A DNA stretch of 64,000 nucleotides. Origin: Stutzerimonas kunmingensis. GTDB taxonomy: Bacteria > Pseudomonadota > Gammaproteobacteria > Pseudomonadales > Pseudomonadaceae. This document shows, in pieces, positions 9,303-16,707 of this stretch; position 1 is the first letter of the stretch, and each line of letters opens with the position of its first letter. The translations under genes and the position numbers were made by a program. The DNA is taken from the NCBI RefSeq assembly GCF_021432085.1, contig NZ_CP090366.1, forward strand, positions 4,526,001-4,590,000, written 5' to 3'. The notes under the pieces are model-generated. The model did not search any database. It was not told where the DNA came from and was given only the letters and a program-made list of their open reading frames with translations.

Positions 9303-9316
9303 GAAACAGTTGTTTG
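9303..9316. promoter_or_regulatory. PsrA-like operator upstream of pntAA
   Basis: GAAAC-AGTT-GTTTG matches the published Pseudomonas PsrA (TetR-family) motif, G/C-AAAC, 2-4 bases, GTTTG/C. It lies in an A/T-rich patch about 170 bases before pntAA, and a weak sigma-70-like pair (TTGTTT at 9310, CAGAAT at 9333, 17-base spacer) overlaps it. A short motif of this kind can occur by chance, so confidence is modest. Confidence 0.35.
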
Positions 9317-9485
9317 ATTTTTTCAAGGCTTGCAGAATGCCGCGCCGGGCGATCCGTTTTTGCGCATCGCCCGGCTGGCTTCACCTGTTCCATACCCCGT
9401 TCGCCAGAGCAGCGGGCGGGTGAAAAGCACGTCGGTGCGCGGTTCGCCGCAGCACCGGTCATGATCACGCAGGAGAACAACAACA

Positions 9486-10607
9486 ATGCACATCGGTGTT
9501 CCTCTCGAAACCCACTCCGGGGAAACGCGCGTCGCCGCGACCCCGGAAACCGTCAAGAAACTGATCGGCCAAGGGCACCGGGTGACGCTGCAAAGCGGCG
9601 CCGGGTTGCTTTCCAGCGTGCCGGACAGCGCCTATGAAGCGGTCGGCGCGACCATCGGCGGTGCGGCCGCGGCGCTTGCCGCCGAGCTGGTGCTGAAGGT
9701 CAACGCGCCGGACGATGCCGAACTGGCGCAGATGCAGTCCGGCAGCGTGCTGCTGGGCATGCTCAACCCGTTCGACAATGACTGCATCGCGCGCATGGCT
9801 GCCCGCGGCATCACCGCCTTCGCGCTGGAGGCCGCGCCGCGTACTTCCCGCGCGCAGAGCCTGGACGTGCTGTCGTCGCAGGCCAACATCGCCGGCTACA
9901 AGGCGGTGCTGGTCGGCGCCCATCACTACCCGCGCTTCATGCCGATGCTGATGACCGCCGCCGGTACGGTGAAGGCCGCACGCGTGCTGATCCTCGGTGC
10001 CGGTGTCGCCGGGCTGCAGGCCATCGCCACGGCCAAGCGCCTGGGTGCGGTGGTCGAGGCTTCGGACGTGCGCCCGGCGGTGAAGGAGCAGATCGAATCG
10101 CTCGGCGCCAAGTTCGTCGACGTGCCGCTGGAGACCGACGAAGAGCGCGAATGCGCCGAAGGCGTCGGTGGCTATGCGCGGCCGATGCCGGCCTCGTGGA
10201 TGGCGCGTCAGGCACAGGCCGTGCACGACCGTGCGCTGCAGTCGGACATCGTCATCACCACCGCGCTGATCCCCGGCCGCAAGGCGCCGACGCTGCTGCA
10301 GGAAGCCACCGTCGAGCAGATGAAGCCCGGCTCGGTGATCGTCGACCTGGCGGCCGGGCATGGCGGCAACTGCCCGCTGACCGAGATCGACCAGGTGGTG
10401 GTGCGCCACGGTGTGACCATCGTCGGCCACGCCAACCTGGCGACGCTGGTAGCGGCCGACGCCTCGGCGCTGTACGCCCGCAACCTGCTGGATTTTCTCA
10501 AGCTGGTCATCGACAAGGACGGCCAGTTCCAGCTCAACCTCGAAGACGACATCGTCGCCGCGTGCCTGATGTGCCGCGACGGCCAGGTCGTGCGGACCAA
10601 CGGTTAA
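9486..10607 (+). CDS. pntAA: NAD(P) transhydrogenase alpha subunit, soluble part (PntAA)
   Basis: NAD(H)-binding domain I of the proton-translocating Re/Si-specific transhydrogenase, which couples proton inflow to hydride transfer from NADH to NADP+. The 373-residue product has the N-terminal half typical of the alanine dehydrogenase/PNT family ([20 protein letters not shown]) and a Rossmann core near 170 ([20 protein letters not shown]). It ends before the membrane part, which is encoded separately by pntAB, the three-gene arrangement known from Pseudomonas and alphaproteobacteria. AGGAG lies about 10 bases before the ATG. It is first in a pntAA-pntAB-pntB operon. Confidence 0.96.
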   Translation: MHIGVPLETHSGETRVAATPETVKKLIGQGHRVTLQSGAGLLSSVPDSAYEAVGATIGGAAAALAAELVLKVNAPDDAELAQMQSGSVLLGMLNPFDNDCIARMAARGITAFALEAAPRTSRAQSLDVLSSQANIAGYKAVLVGAHHYPRFMPMLMTAAGTVKAARVLILGAGVAGLQAIATAKRLGAVVEASDVRPAVKEQIESLGAKFVDVPLETDEERECAEGVGGYARPMPASWMARQAQAVHDRALQSDIVITTALIPGRKAPTLLQEATVEQMKPGSVIVDLAAGHGGNCPLTEIDQVVVRHGVTIVGHANLATLVAADASALYARNLLDFLKLVIDKDGQFQLNLEDDIVAACLMCRDGQVVRTNG

Positions 10608-10620
10608 GGGAGACGCGAAC

Positions 10621-10938
10621 ATGGATCTGATTTCGGACGGCATCTACAACCTGATCATCTTCGTGCTGGCGATCTACGTCGGCTACCACGTGGTCTGGAA
10701 CGTCACCCCGGCCCTGCACACTCCGCTGATGGCAGTCACCAACGCGATTTCGGCGATCGTCATCGTCGGCGCCATGCTGGCCGCCGCGCTCACCGTCACC
10801 CCGCTGGGCAAGACGATGGGCACCCTGGCCGTGGCGCTGGCCGCGGTCAACGTGTTCGGGGGCTTCCTGGTCACCCGTCGCATGCTGGAAATGTTCAAGA
10901 AGAAGGACCGCAGCGCGGCCAAGGCGGAGGGCAAGTAA
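10621..10938 (+). CDS. pntAB: NAD(P) transhydrogenase alpha subunit, membrane part (PntAB)
   Basis: Small membrane subunit of the proton-translocating transhydrogenase. Its 105 residues contain three to four hydrophobic segments (about 10-30, 38-57 and 64-85) and a basic cytoplasmic tail ([15 protein letters not shown]), matching the domain II part fused to PntA in E. coli. It lies 13 bases after pntAA and 3 bases before pntB, so the three should be co-transcribed. Confidence 0.95.
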   Translation: MDLISDGIYNLIIFVLAIYVGYHVVWNVTPALHTPLMAVTNAISAIVIVGAMLAAALTVTPLGKTMGTLAVALAAVNVFGGFLVTRRMLEMFKKKDRSAAKAEGK

Positions 10939-10941
10939 GCC

Positions 10942-12378
10942 ATGAGCATGAACCTGATCACCCTGCTCTATCTGGTTGCCTCGGTGTGCTTCATCCAGGC
11001 ACTGAAGGGCCTTTCCCACCCCACCACCTCACGGCGCGGCAACCTGTTCGGCATGATCGGCATGGGGCTGGCGGTACTGACCACGGTCGGCCTGATCTTC
11101 AAGCTCGGCAGCGAGCTGGCCACCGCCGGCATCGGCTACGTGATCGTCGGCCTGCTGATCGGCGGCAGCGTCGGCACCGTCATGGCCAAGCGCGTCGAGA
11201 TGACCAAGATGCCCGAGCTGGTCGCCTTCATGCACAGCATGATCGGCCTGGCCGCGGTGTTCATCGCCATCGCCGCGGTGGTCGAGCCGCAGTCGTTGGG
11301 TATCGTCGAGCAGATGGGTTACGCGATTCCGGTGGGCAACCGCCTGGAACTGTTCCTCGGCGCGGCCATCGGTGCCATCACCTTCTCCGGTTCGGTGATC
11401 GCCTTCGGCAAGCTGTCCGGCAAGTACAAGTTCCGCCTGTTCCAGGGTGCCCCGGTGGTATTCAAGGGCCAGCACATGGTCAACCTGGCCGTCGGCCTGG
11501 CGATCCTCGGCCTGGGCCTGGTCTACACCTTCACCGGCAACCTGACCGCCTTTGCCATCCTGGTGGCACTGGCGTTCGTCATCGGCGTGCTGATCATCAT
11601 CCCCATCGGCGGTGCGGACATGCCGGTGGTGGTGTCGATGCTCAACAGCTACTCGGGCTGGGCGGCCGCCGGTATCGGCTTCTCGCTGAACAACTCGATG
11701 CTGATCATCGCCGGCTCGCTGGTGGGCTCTTCCGGCGCGATCCTCTCGTACATCATGTGCAAGGCGATGAACCGCTCGTTCTTCAACGTGATCCTCGGCG
11801 GCTTCGGGGCCGACGCCGATGCCGGCGGCCCGGCGGGCGCCCAGCTGGAGCGCAACGTGAAGTCCGGTTCGGCCGACGACGCCGCCTTCCTGCTGACCAA
11901 CGCCGACACCGTGATCATCGTTCCCGGCTACGGCCTGGCGGTGGCCCGCGCGCAGCACGCGCTGATGGAGCTGGCCGAGAAGCTGACGCACATGGGCGTG
12001 ACCGTGAAGTACGCGATCCACCCGGTCGCCGGGCGCATGCCGGGGCACATGAACGTGCTGCTGGCCGAAGCCGAGGTGCCCTACGAGCAGGTCTTCGAGA
12101 TGGAAGACATCAACTCCGAGTTCGGCCAGGCCGACGTGGTGCTGGTACTTGGCGCCAACGACGTGGTCAACCCGGCGGCGAAGAACGATCCAAAGTCGCC
12201 CATCGCCGGCATGCCGATCCTCGAGGCGTACAAGGCCAAGACGGTCATCGTCAACAAGCGCTCCATGGCCAGCGGCTATGCAGGCCTGGACAACGAGCTG
12301 TTCTACATGGACAAGACCATGATGGTCTTCGGCGACGCCAAGAAGGTGGTCGAGGACATGGTCAAGGCCGTGGAATGA
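10942..12378 (+). CDS. pntB: NAD(P) transhydrogenase beta subunit PntB
   Basis: Membrane and NADP(H)-binding subunit of the proton-translocating transhydrogenase. Residues 1 to about 270 form the multi-helix membrane domain. From about 310 comes the NADP-binding domain III, with GYGLAVARAQHAL, HPVAGRMPGHMNVLLAEA, and the NKRSMASGYAG segment that contacts the 2'-phosphate. At 478 residues it is full length. It is the last gene of the operon and is followed by a strong intrinsic terminator. Confidence 0.97.
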   Translation: MSMNLITLLYLVASVCFIQALKGLSHPTTSRRGNLFGMIGMGLAVLTTVGLIFKLGSELATAGIGYVIVGLLIGGSVGTVMAKRVEMTKMPELVAFMHSMIGLAAVFIAIAAVVEPQSLGIVEQMGYAIPVGNRLELFLGAAIGAITFSGSVIAFGKLSGKYKFRLFQGAPVVFKGQHMVNLAVGLAILGLGLVYTFTGNLTAFAILVALAFVIGVLIIIPIGGADMPVVVSMLNSYSGWAAAGIGFSLNNSMLIIAGSLVGSSGAILSYIMCKAMNRSFFNVILGGFGADADAGGPAGAQLERNVKSGSADDAAFLLTNADTVIIVPGYGLAVARAQHALMELAEKLTHMGVTVKYAIHPVAGRMPGHMNVLLAEAEVPYEQVFEMEDINSEFGQADVVLVLGANDVVNPAAKNDPKSPIAGMPILEAYKAKTVIVNKRSMASGYAGLDNELFYMDKTMMVFGDAKKVVEDMVKAVE

Positions 12379-12395
12379 TGGCCTCGCTCTGAACG

Positions 12396-12433
12396 AAAAC
12401 CCCTCCCGGCCCGTGCCGCGAGGGGTTTTTCTT
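12396..12433 (+). terminator. Intrinsic terminator of the pnt operon
   Basis: AAAACCCCTC (12396-12405) pairs perfectly with GAGGGGTTTT (12420-12429) around a GC-rich loop, followed by a T-rich tail, 18 bases after the pntB stop. A classic rho-independent signal. Confidence 0.9.
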
Positions 12434-12434
12434 T

Positions 12435-12458
12435 ACGTAGGGTGGGCTTCAGTCCACC
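12435..12458. repeat. Short GGGTGG...CCACC dispersed repeat
   Basis: AGGGTGGGCTTCAGTCCACC contains a GGTGG/CCACC inverted repeat and begins with the same AGGGTGG core seen twice at 46409-46524. It looks like a copy of the small intergenic repeats scattered through Pseudomonas genomes. Confidence 0.5.
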
Positions 12459-12552
12459 AAAGCCGGTCGGCTTGGCCAGGCGCTAATCGCAGCGCTTTCC
12501 ACACCGGCAACTCCAGGCTCGGCGTCAGCCTTCGGGCAGCTGAAGCAAAGCG

Positions 12553-13143
12553 TCATACGGCAAAGCCGAATACCTCACCCAGGTGCCGGCGATAGCGCTC
12601 GACATCCGCCTCGATCTGCGGCCGCTTCATCACATCAACGCTGAGAAAGGTCGGCAGGCCCTGCATGCCGAGAAACTCGTTGGCCTTGTGAAATGGCAGG
12701 TAGACCGCATCCACACCCTTGCCGGCGAAAAAGTCGCTGGGGTCGTCGAAGGCCTGCTGCGGCGCGTTCCAGGTCGCGGAGATCATGTAGCGTTTGCCCT
12801 GCAGCAGACCGCCGCTGCCGTACTTCTGCGAGGCGTCGGAGCGGGTGCGGCCGTCGTTGGCGTAGAGGCTGCCGTGGCCGGCGGTGAACACCTCGTCCAG
12901 GTATTTCTTCACCGTCCAGGGTGCACCCATCCACCAGCCGGGCATCTGATAGATCAGCGCATCCGCCCAGAGAATCTTCTCGACTTCCTGCTGCACGTCG
13001 TAGCCGGCGTCGATCTCGGTGGTGCGGACCTCGAAGCCGGCCGCGGTCAGGGTTTCGATGGCTGTCTGATGCAGCGTTGCGTTGTACTGGCCGGCGGAAT
13101 GGGCGAAGGCCTTGCCGCCATTGAGTAGCAGAATCTTCTTCAT
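12553..13143 (-). CDS. mdaB: NAD(P)H quinone reductase of the MdaB family
   Basis: Flavodoxin-fold NAD(P)H-dependent quinone reductase, cytosolic, which reduces quinones by two electrons and protects against oxidative and drug stress. The 196-residue product opens with MKKILLLNGGKAFAHSAGQY and has YQMPGWWMGAPWTVKKYLDEV, the FAD and substrate signature of MdaB, plus the GLLQGKRYMISATWNAP segment. The length matches the family. It is a single gene, tail to tail with pntB across the terminator. It reads away from the transporter gene at 13264, which lies upstream on the same strand with a 120-base gap. Confidence 0.9.
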   Translation of the reverse strand: MKKILLLNGGKAFAHSAGQYNATLHQTAIETLTAAGFEVRTTEIDAGYDVQQEVEKILWADALIYQMPGWWMGAPWTVKKYLDEVFTAGHGSLYANDGRTRSDASQKYGSGGLLQGKRYMISATWNAPQQAFDDPSDFFAGKGVDAVYLPFHKANEFLGMQGLPTFLSVDVMKRPQIEADVERYRRHLGEVFGFAV

Positions 13144-13263
13144 GGGAACGCCTCAGCAACAGAATGGCGCGCAGCTTAGCCACCCCTGCGCACCGCTCCC
13201 AGACCGTAGCGGGCAAATGATCTTTGCGCTGCAGTCACGAATCCGCCGCTGATTGGCTTTGGG

Positions 13264-14253
13264 TCAGCCGGCTTTTGCGACCGCTGTTGTTTCTGGTCGC
13301 GATGCATAGCGCTGCGCCAGTACCGCGCAGACCATCAGCTGAATCTGGTGGAACAGCATCAACGGCAGGATCAGCGTGCCCAGCGCACCGCCAGCGAACA
13401 GCACCTGCGCCATGGGAATGCCGGTGGCCAGGCTCTTCTTCGAGCCGGCGAAGAGAATGGTGATGCGGTCTTCCAGATCGAAGCCCAGCCAGCGCGCGAC
13501 CAGCCAGGTGATCAGCAGGGCCAGCGCCAGCAGTAGACAGCAGGCCAGCACCAGACCCAGCAGCTGCGGCAGCGGCACCTGCTGCCAGATGCCCTCGACC
13601 ACCGCATGGCTGAACGCGGTGTAGACCACCAGCAGGATAGAACTCTGGTCGACGTTCTTTAGCCAGCCCTTGTTGCGCGCCACCCAGTCGCCAATCCAGC
13701 GCCGCGCGATCTGCCCGGCGATGAACGGCAGCAGCAGCTGCACGACGATCTTGCCGATGGCATCCAGCGTCGAGCCGCCTTCGCCCTGCGCGCCCATCAG
13801 CAGCAGTACCAGCAGCGGCGTGAGGAAGATGCCGATCAGGCTGGAAGCCGCCGCGCTGCATACCGCCGCAGGGATGTTGCCGCGCGCCAGCGAGGTGAAG
13901 GCGATGGCCGACTGCACCGTGGCCGGCAAGGCACAGAGGTAGAGCATGCCCAGGTACAGCTCGGTGCCGATCATCGGCGTCAGCAGCGGGCGCAGCGCCA
14001 GCCCGAGCAGCGGGAACAGCACGAAGGTGCAGCTGAACACCAGGAGATGCAGGCGCCAATGGCCCATGCCGGCGAGGATCGCACTGCCCGAGAGCTTGGC
14101 GCCGTGCATGAAGAACAGCAGGCCGATGGCCAGGTTAGTGATCCACTCGAATACCGCTACGCCCTGCCCCCGCGCTGGCAGCAGCGTGGCGATGGCCACC
14201 GCACCGAGCAGGGCCAGAGTGAAGTTGTCCGGTAACAGGCGAGGTCTGGCCAT
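13264..14253 (-). CDS. SBF-type (bile acid:sodium symporter-like) transporter
   Basis: Membrane transporter of the SLC10/SBF superfamily, YfeH-like subfamily. The 329-residue product has about nine to ten hydrophobic segments, an early AIGLLFFMHGAKLSG segment and a late ILFAGSKKSLATGIPMAQVL segment that matches the conserved crossover region of SBF proteins. The substrate is not known for most bacterial members, and bile acid transport should not be assumed. It is divergent from the AraC-family gene, with 87 bases between the starts, so that regulator could control it. Confidence 0.87.
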   Translation of the reverse strand: MARPRLLPDNFTLALLGAVAIATLLPARGQGVAVFEWITNLAIGLLFFMHGAKLSGSAILAGMGHWRLHLLVFSCTFVLFPLLGLALRPLLTPMIGTELYLGMLYLCALPATVQSAIAFTSLARGNIPAAVCSAAASSLIGIFLTPLLVLLLMGAQGEGGSTLDAIGKIVVQLLLPFIAGQIARRWIGDWVARNKGWLKNVDQSSILLVVYTAFSHAVVEGIWQQVPLPQLLGLVLACCLLLALALLITWLVARWLGFDLEDRITILFAGSKKSLATGIPMAQVLFAGGALGTLILPLMLFHQIQLMVCAVLAQRYASRPETTAVAKAG

Positions 14254-14340
14254 GGGCGCTCCTGATTGTGTGGCTTGCGGCAGGTTGCCAGCGAGTCTAC
14301 TGTCGCGCTGGATATCCGACTAACGCCATAAGCCAGACAA

Positions 14341-15141
14341 ATGTCGAGAAAAGGACAAAGCAGCCTCGTGCAACGCAGCATCCCGGCCATGGATGCACTG
14401 CCGCGCCCGCTCTTCGCCCGCAGCGAATCCCTGGCTGAACGCACCACCACGCCACGCCACCGCCATCCCTGGGCACAGCTGTCCTACGCCATCAGCGGCG
14501 TGCTGCGCGTGCATACCGAGCGCGGGCGCTTTCTCGCTCCGCCGCAGCGCGCCATCCTGATTCCGCCGGGCCTGCTGCACGAGGTGATCAGCTCGCCGCA
14601 CACCGAGATGCGCAGCCTGTACATCGACCAGCGCGCCGTGGCCTGGGCGCCCGAGCATTGCCAGGTGCTCGCGGTCAGCCCACTGCTGCGCGAGCTGATC
14701 CGCGCCTTTGGCGCGCTGCCGGCGGAGTATGACGAGCAAGGTGCCGAAGGCCGCCTGGCAGCGGTGCTGCTGGACCAGCTGCGGGCGGCGCCGGCAATCG
14801 GCTATTCCCTGCCCTGGCCCGGGGATGCCCGGCTTCGTCAGCTGTGCGAAGCGCTCTATGAGCAGCCCGATCTTTCACTCAGCCTGAAGCAATGGAGCGA
14901 GCGCCTCCAGGTCTCGGAGAAAACCCTGACCCGCCAGTTCCAGCATGACACCGGCCTCAGCTTCCGCGCCTGGCGCCAGCGTCTGCGCCTGCTCAGCGCG
15001 CTCCCTTTGCTGGAGCAGGGCCAGCCGGTTACCGATGTCGCGCTGGCCTGCGGCTACGAATCCACCTCGGCGTTTATCGCCGCGTTCGGTCAACAGTTCG
15101 GCACCACACCAGGCGCTCTGGCACGCACACCGGACCGATAA
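14341..15141 (+). CDS. AraC-family transcriptional regulator
   Basis: DNA-binding regulator with an N-terminal cupin-like sensor domain (about 20-160; PRHRHPWAQLSYAISGVLRV carries the cupin His pattern) and a C-terminal AraC double helix-turn-helix (about 165-262; LSLKQWSERLQVSEKTLTRQ, then PVTDVALACGYESTSAFIAA). The 266-residue length and layout fit the one-component regulators that often sit divergently from a transporter or enzyme they control; here that is the SBF transporter at 13264-14253. No operator was identified in the 87-base gap. Confidence 0.92.
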   Translation: MSRKGQSSLVQRSIPAMDALPRPLFARSESLAERTTTPRHRHPWAQLSYAISGVLRVHTERGRFLAPPQRAILIPPGLLHEVISSPHTEMRSLYIDQRAVAWAPEHCQVLAVSPLLRELIRAFGALPAEYDEQGAEGRLAAVLLDQLRAAPAIGYSLPWPGDARLRQLCEALYEQPDLSLSLKQWSERLQVSEKTLTRQFQHDTGLSFRAWRQRLRLLSALPLLEQGQPVTDVALACGYESTSAFIAAFGQQFGTTPGALARTPDR

Positions 15142-15306
15142 TCAGCGCAGCGAAAACAGTTGGCACGTTCGCGACCAATACAGTTGCATCCATTTCTGGA
15201 ACTGCACCGGCACAATCGAGAATCCCTGTGGCTGTTGCACTTGGCTGACGCGCGCGATCCTGTTCTCCCATAACCCGTACCCGGTCACACCGGGAAGGAG
15301 CGCAGC

Positions 15307-15507
15307 ATGGATCGCACGCTGTCTCGTCCGTATGTCGCCACCCGCGCCCGCCGCAACTGGCTACAGCTGCTGCAAGTATTGCAGCGCTGGCAACGCAACT
15401 ACCGTACCCGCCAGCAACTGGCGCAGCTTGACGACCGCCAGCTGGCGGATGTCGGCATCAGCCATAGCGACCGCTCGGCAGAGCTGGACAAGCCGTTCTG
15501 GCGCTGA
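15307..15507 (+). CDS. DUF1127 small basic protein
   Basis: A 66-residue protein whose second half (LAQLDDRQLADVGISHSDR) is the DUF1127 motif. Members are short, arginine-rich and cytosolic; in alphaproteobacteria some have been linked to RNA turnover and phosphate or carbon metabolism, but the role in pseudomonads is unknown. A good ribosome-binding site (GGAAGGAG) precedes the ATG. It stands alone between the AraC gene and the DUF2388 set. Confidence 0.88.
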   Translation: MDRTLSRPYVATRARRNWLQLLQVLQRWQRNYRTRQQLAQLDDRQLADVGISHSDRSAELDKPFWR

Positions 15508-15615
15508 GGCATTCCGCGCCCACCGATTCGAGCCTATGCTGCGTGCTACAAGGCCGCAGCAACGGGAACGTCGCACCCATGGCGCGGTCTAGAGCCTCAC
15601 CACTGGAGATCTGCC

Positions 15616-15933
15616 ATGTCCCGAATCCTGCTCCCCTTCTTCGCTGCCGGCTTGCTGCTGAGCGGCGGCGCGTCCGCTGCCAGCTTCACCGCTACCACCG
15701 ACATGGTGGTCGGCGGCCTGATCAATACCGTGGACGCAACCTCGGACCTGACCTCGTCGCTGCGCGACGACAAACTGGTGCTCGATGCTCGCGACGATGC
15801 GGCGCGTTTCGTTGCCAGCCAGGGCGATCTGCGCGGCGCCCACCTCGAAGCGGCGCTGCGCCACATTCGTAGCCAGCAGCCAGAACTGGGCGCCAGCGAT
15901 CTGCAACTGGCTCAGGCGATTCTGGCGCTCTGA
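15616..15933 (+). CDS. Secreted DUF2388 protein, copy 1
   Basis: A 105-residue protein with a cleavable signal peptide (MSRILLPFFAAGLLLSGGASA) and a DUF2388 domain, a family seen almost only in Pseudomonas and relatives, with no known function. The conserved block is LDARDDAARFVASQG, then LEAALRHIR, then ASDLQLAQAILAL at the C-terminus. It is the first of three tandem paralogs; it has no Cys and no membrane helix after the signal, so a soluble periplasmic location is likely. Confidence 0.9.
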   Translation: MSRILLPFFAAGLLLSGGASAASFTATTDMVVGGLINTVDATSDLTSSLRDDKLVLDARDDAARFVASQGDLRGAHLEAALRHIRSQQPELGASDLQLAQAILAL

Positions 15934-16045
15934 TGCGTGCAGCAGCGCATGAGCGCTGCTGCAACCTGCGGAAGCAACCGGGCGCTGGCTCTACAGCCGG
16001 CGTTTCGCTAGCCTTGGCGCCGTTTTTCCCGGCAACAGGTTCCGC

Positions 16046-16342
16046 ATGCGTTCGTATTCAATCGTTCTCTTATTTCTCAGCCTCACAGCTGGCGCCGCCC
16101 AGGCTTTCGATGTCACCACCGCAGGTGTCGTGCAGACCAGCTACGTCAGCAGCCAGCTGACCAGTGCTCCCTTCGACAACAAGCTGATCGCCGAGGCCCG
16201 CGAAGACGCGGCCGGCTTCGTCGCCAGCGAAGGCCAGCTCGACGCGGCTCGCCTGCAAGCGGCCATGGCGCGGCTGCGCCAGGAACACCCGGAGCTTGCC
16301 GCCAGCGACCTGGAACTGGCCGAAGCGATCCTCGTCCAATAA
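16046..16342 (+). CDS. Secreted DUF2388 protein, copy 2
   Basis: Second tandem DUF2388 paralog, 98 residues, with a signal peptide ending near AGAAQA. It keeps EAREDAAGFVASEG and ASDLELAEAILVQ but is the most diverged copy, with a shorter middle region and a different last residue. It is 112 bases after copy 1 and 44 bases before copy 3. No function can be assigned. Confidence 0.9.
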   Translation: MRSYSIVLLFLSLTAGAAQAFDVTTAGVVQTSYVSSQLTSAPFDNKLIAEAREDAAGFVASEGQLDAARLQAAMARLRQEHPELAASDLELAEAILVQ

Positions 16343-16386
16343 TCGCACCGGCCTGCCGGTGCCCCGACCGTGAGAGATTCCAACCG

Positions 16387-16707
16387 ATGAACAAGCTATT
16401 GCTCGCCGCCCCGCTGGCGCTGGCCGTCGCCGCGGGCACAGCCCAGGCACAGACCCTCGTCGCCACCAGCAACATCGTCGTGCGTGCCCTGGACCGAAGC
16501 ATCAATTTCACCTCCGATGTGACCAGCCGCATCAGTGACATGAAGGTCGTCGTCGAAGCGCGTGAAGACGCCGCCAGCTTCGTCGCCAGCGCCGGCGAGA
16601 TTCGCGGTGCGCATCTGGAAGCCGCGATCGGCACCCTGCGCAGCGAACTCCCTGCAGCGCGCAATGCCAGCGACCTGCAACTGGCCGAAGCCATCCTCGC
16701 CCTGTGA
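16387..16707 (+). CDS. Secreted DUF2388 protein, copy 3
   Basis: Third tandem DUF2388 paralog, 106 residues, signal peptide ending near AGTAQA, then EAREDAASFVASAG and ASDLQLAEAILAL. Its stop (TGA, 16705-16707) overlaps the GTG start of the DUF4105 gene, so the two are very probably translated together. That physical link is the only clue to the role of DUF2388 proteins in this window. Confidence 0.9.
   Translation: MNKLLLAAPLALAVAAGTAQAQTLVATSNIVVRALDRSINFTSDVTSRISDMKVVVEAREDAASFVASAGEIRGAHLEAAIGTLRSELPAARNASDLQLAEAILAL

Larger units (their letters stand above)
8964..9485. other. Intergenic region between divergent gspE and pntAA
   Basis: No gene is supported in these 522 bases. Short reading frames here have no recognisable start signals or domains. 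The region holds a perfect inverted repeat near gspE (9027-9047), a PsrA-like box (9303-9316) in an A/T-richer patch, and the ribosome-binding sequence AGGAG (9471-9475) before pntAA. It should contain promoters for both operons. Confidence 0.6.

Noticed and set aside
10986..12392. A 468-residue same-strand frame overlapping pntB
   Set aside because: pntB has clear transhydrogenase motifs in its own frame; this one is rich in Arg and His with low complexity, a shifted-frame artefact.
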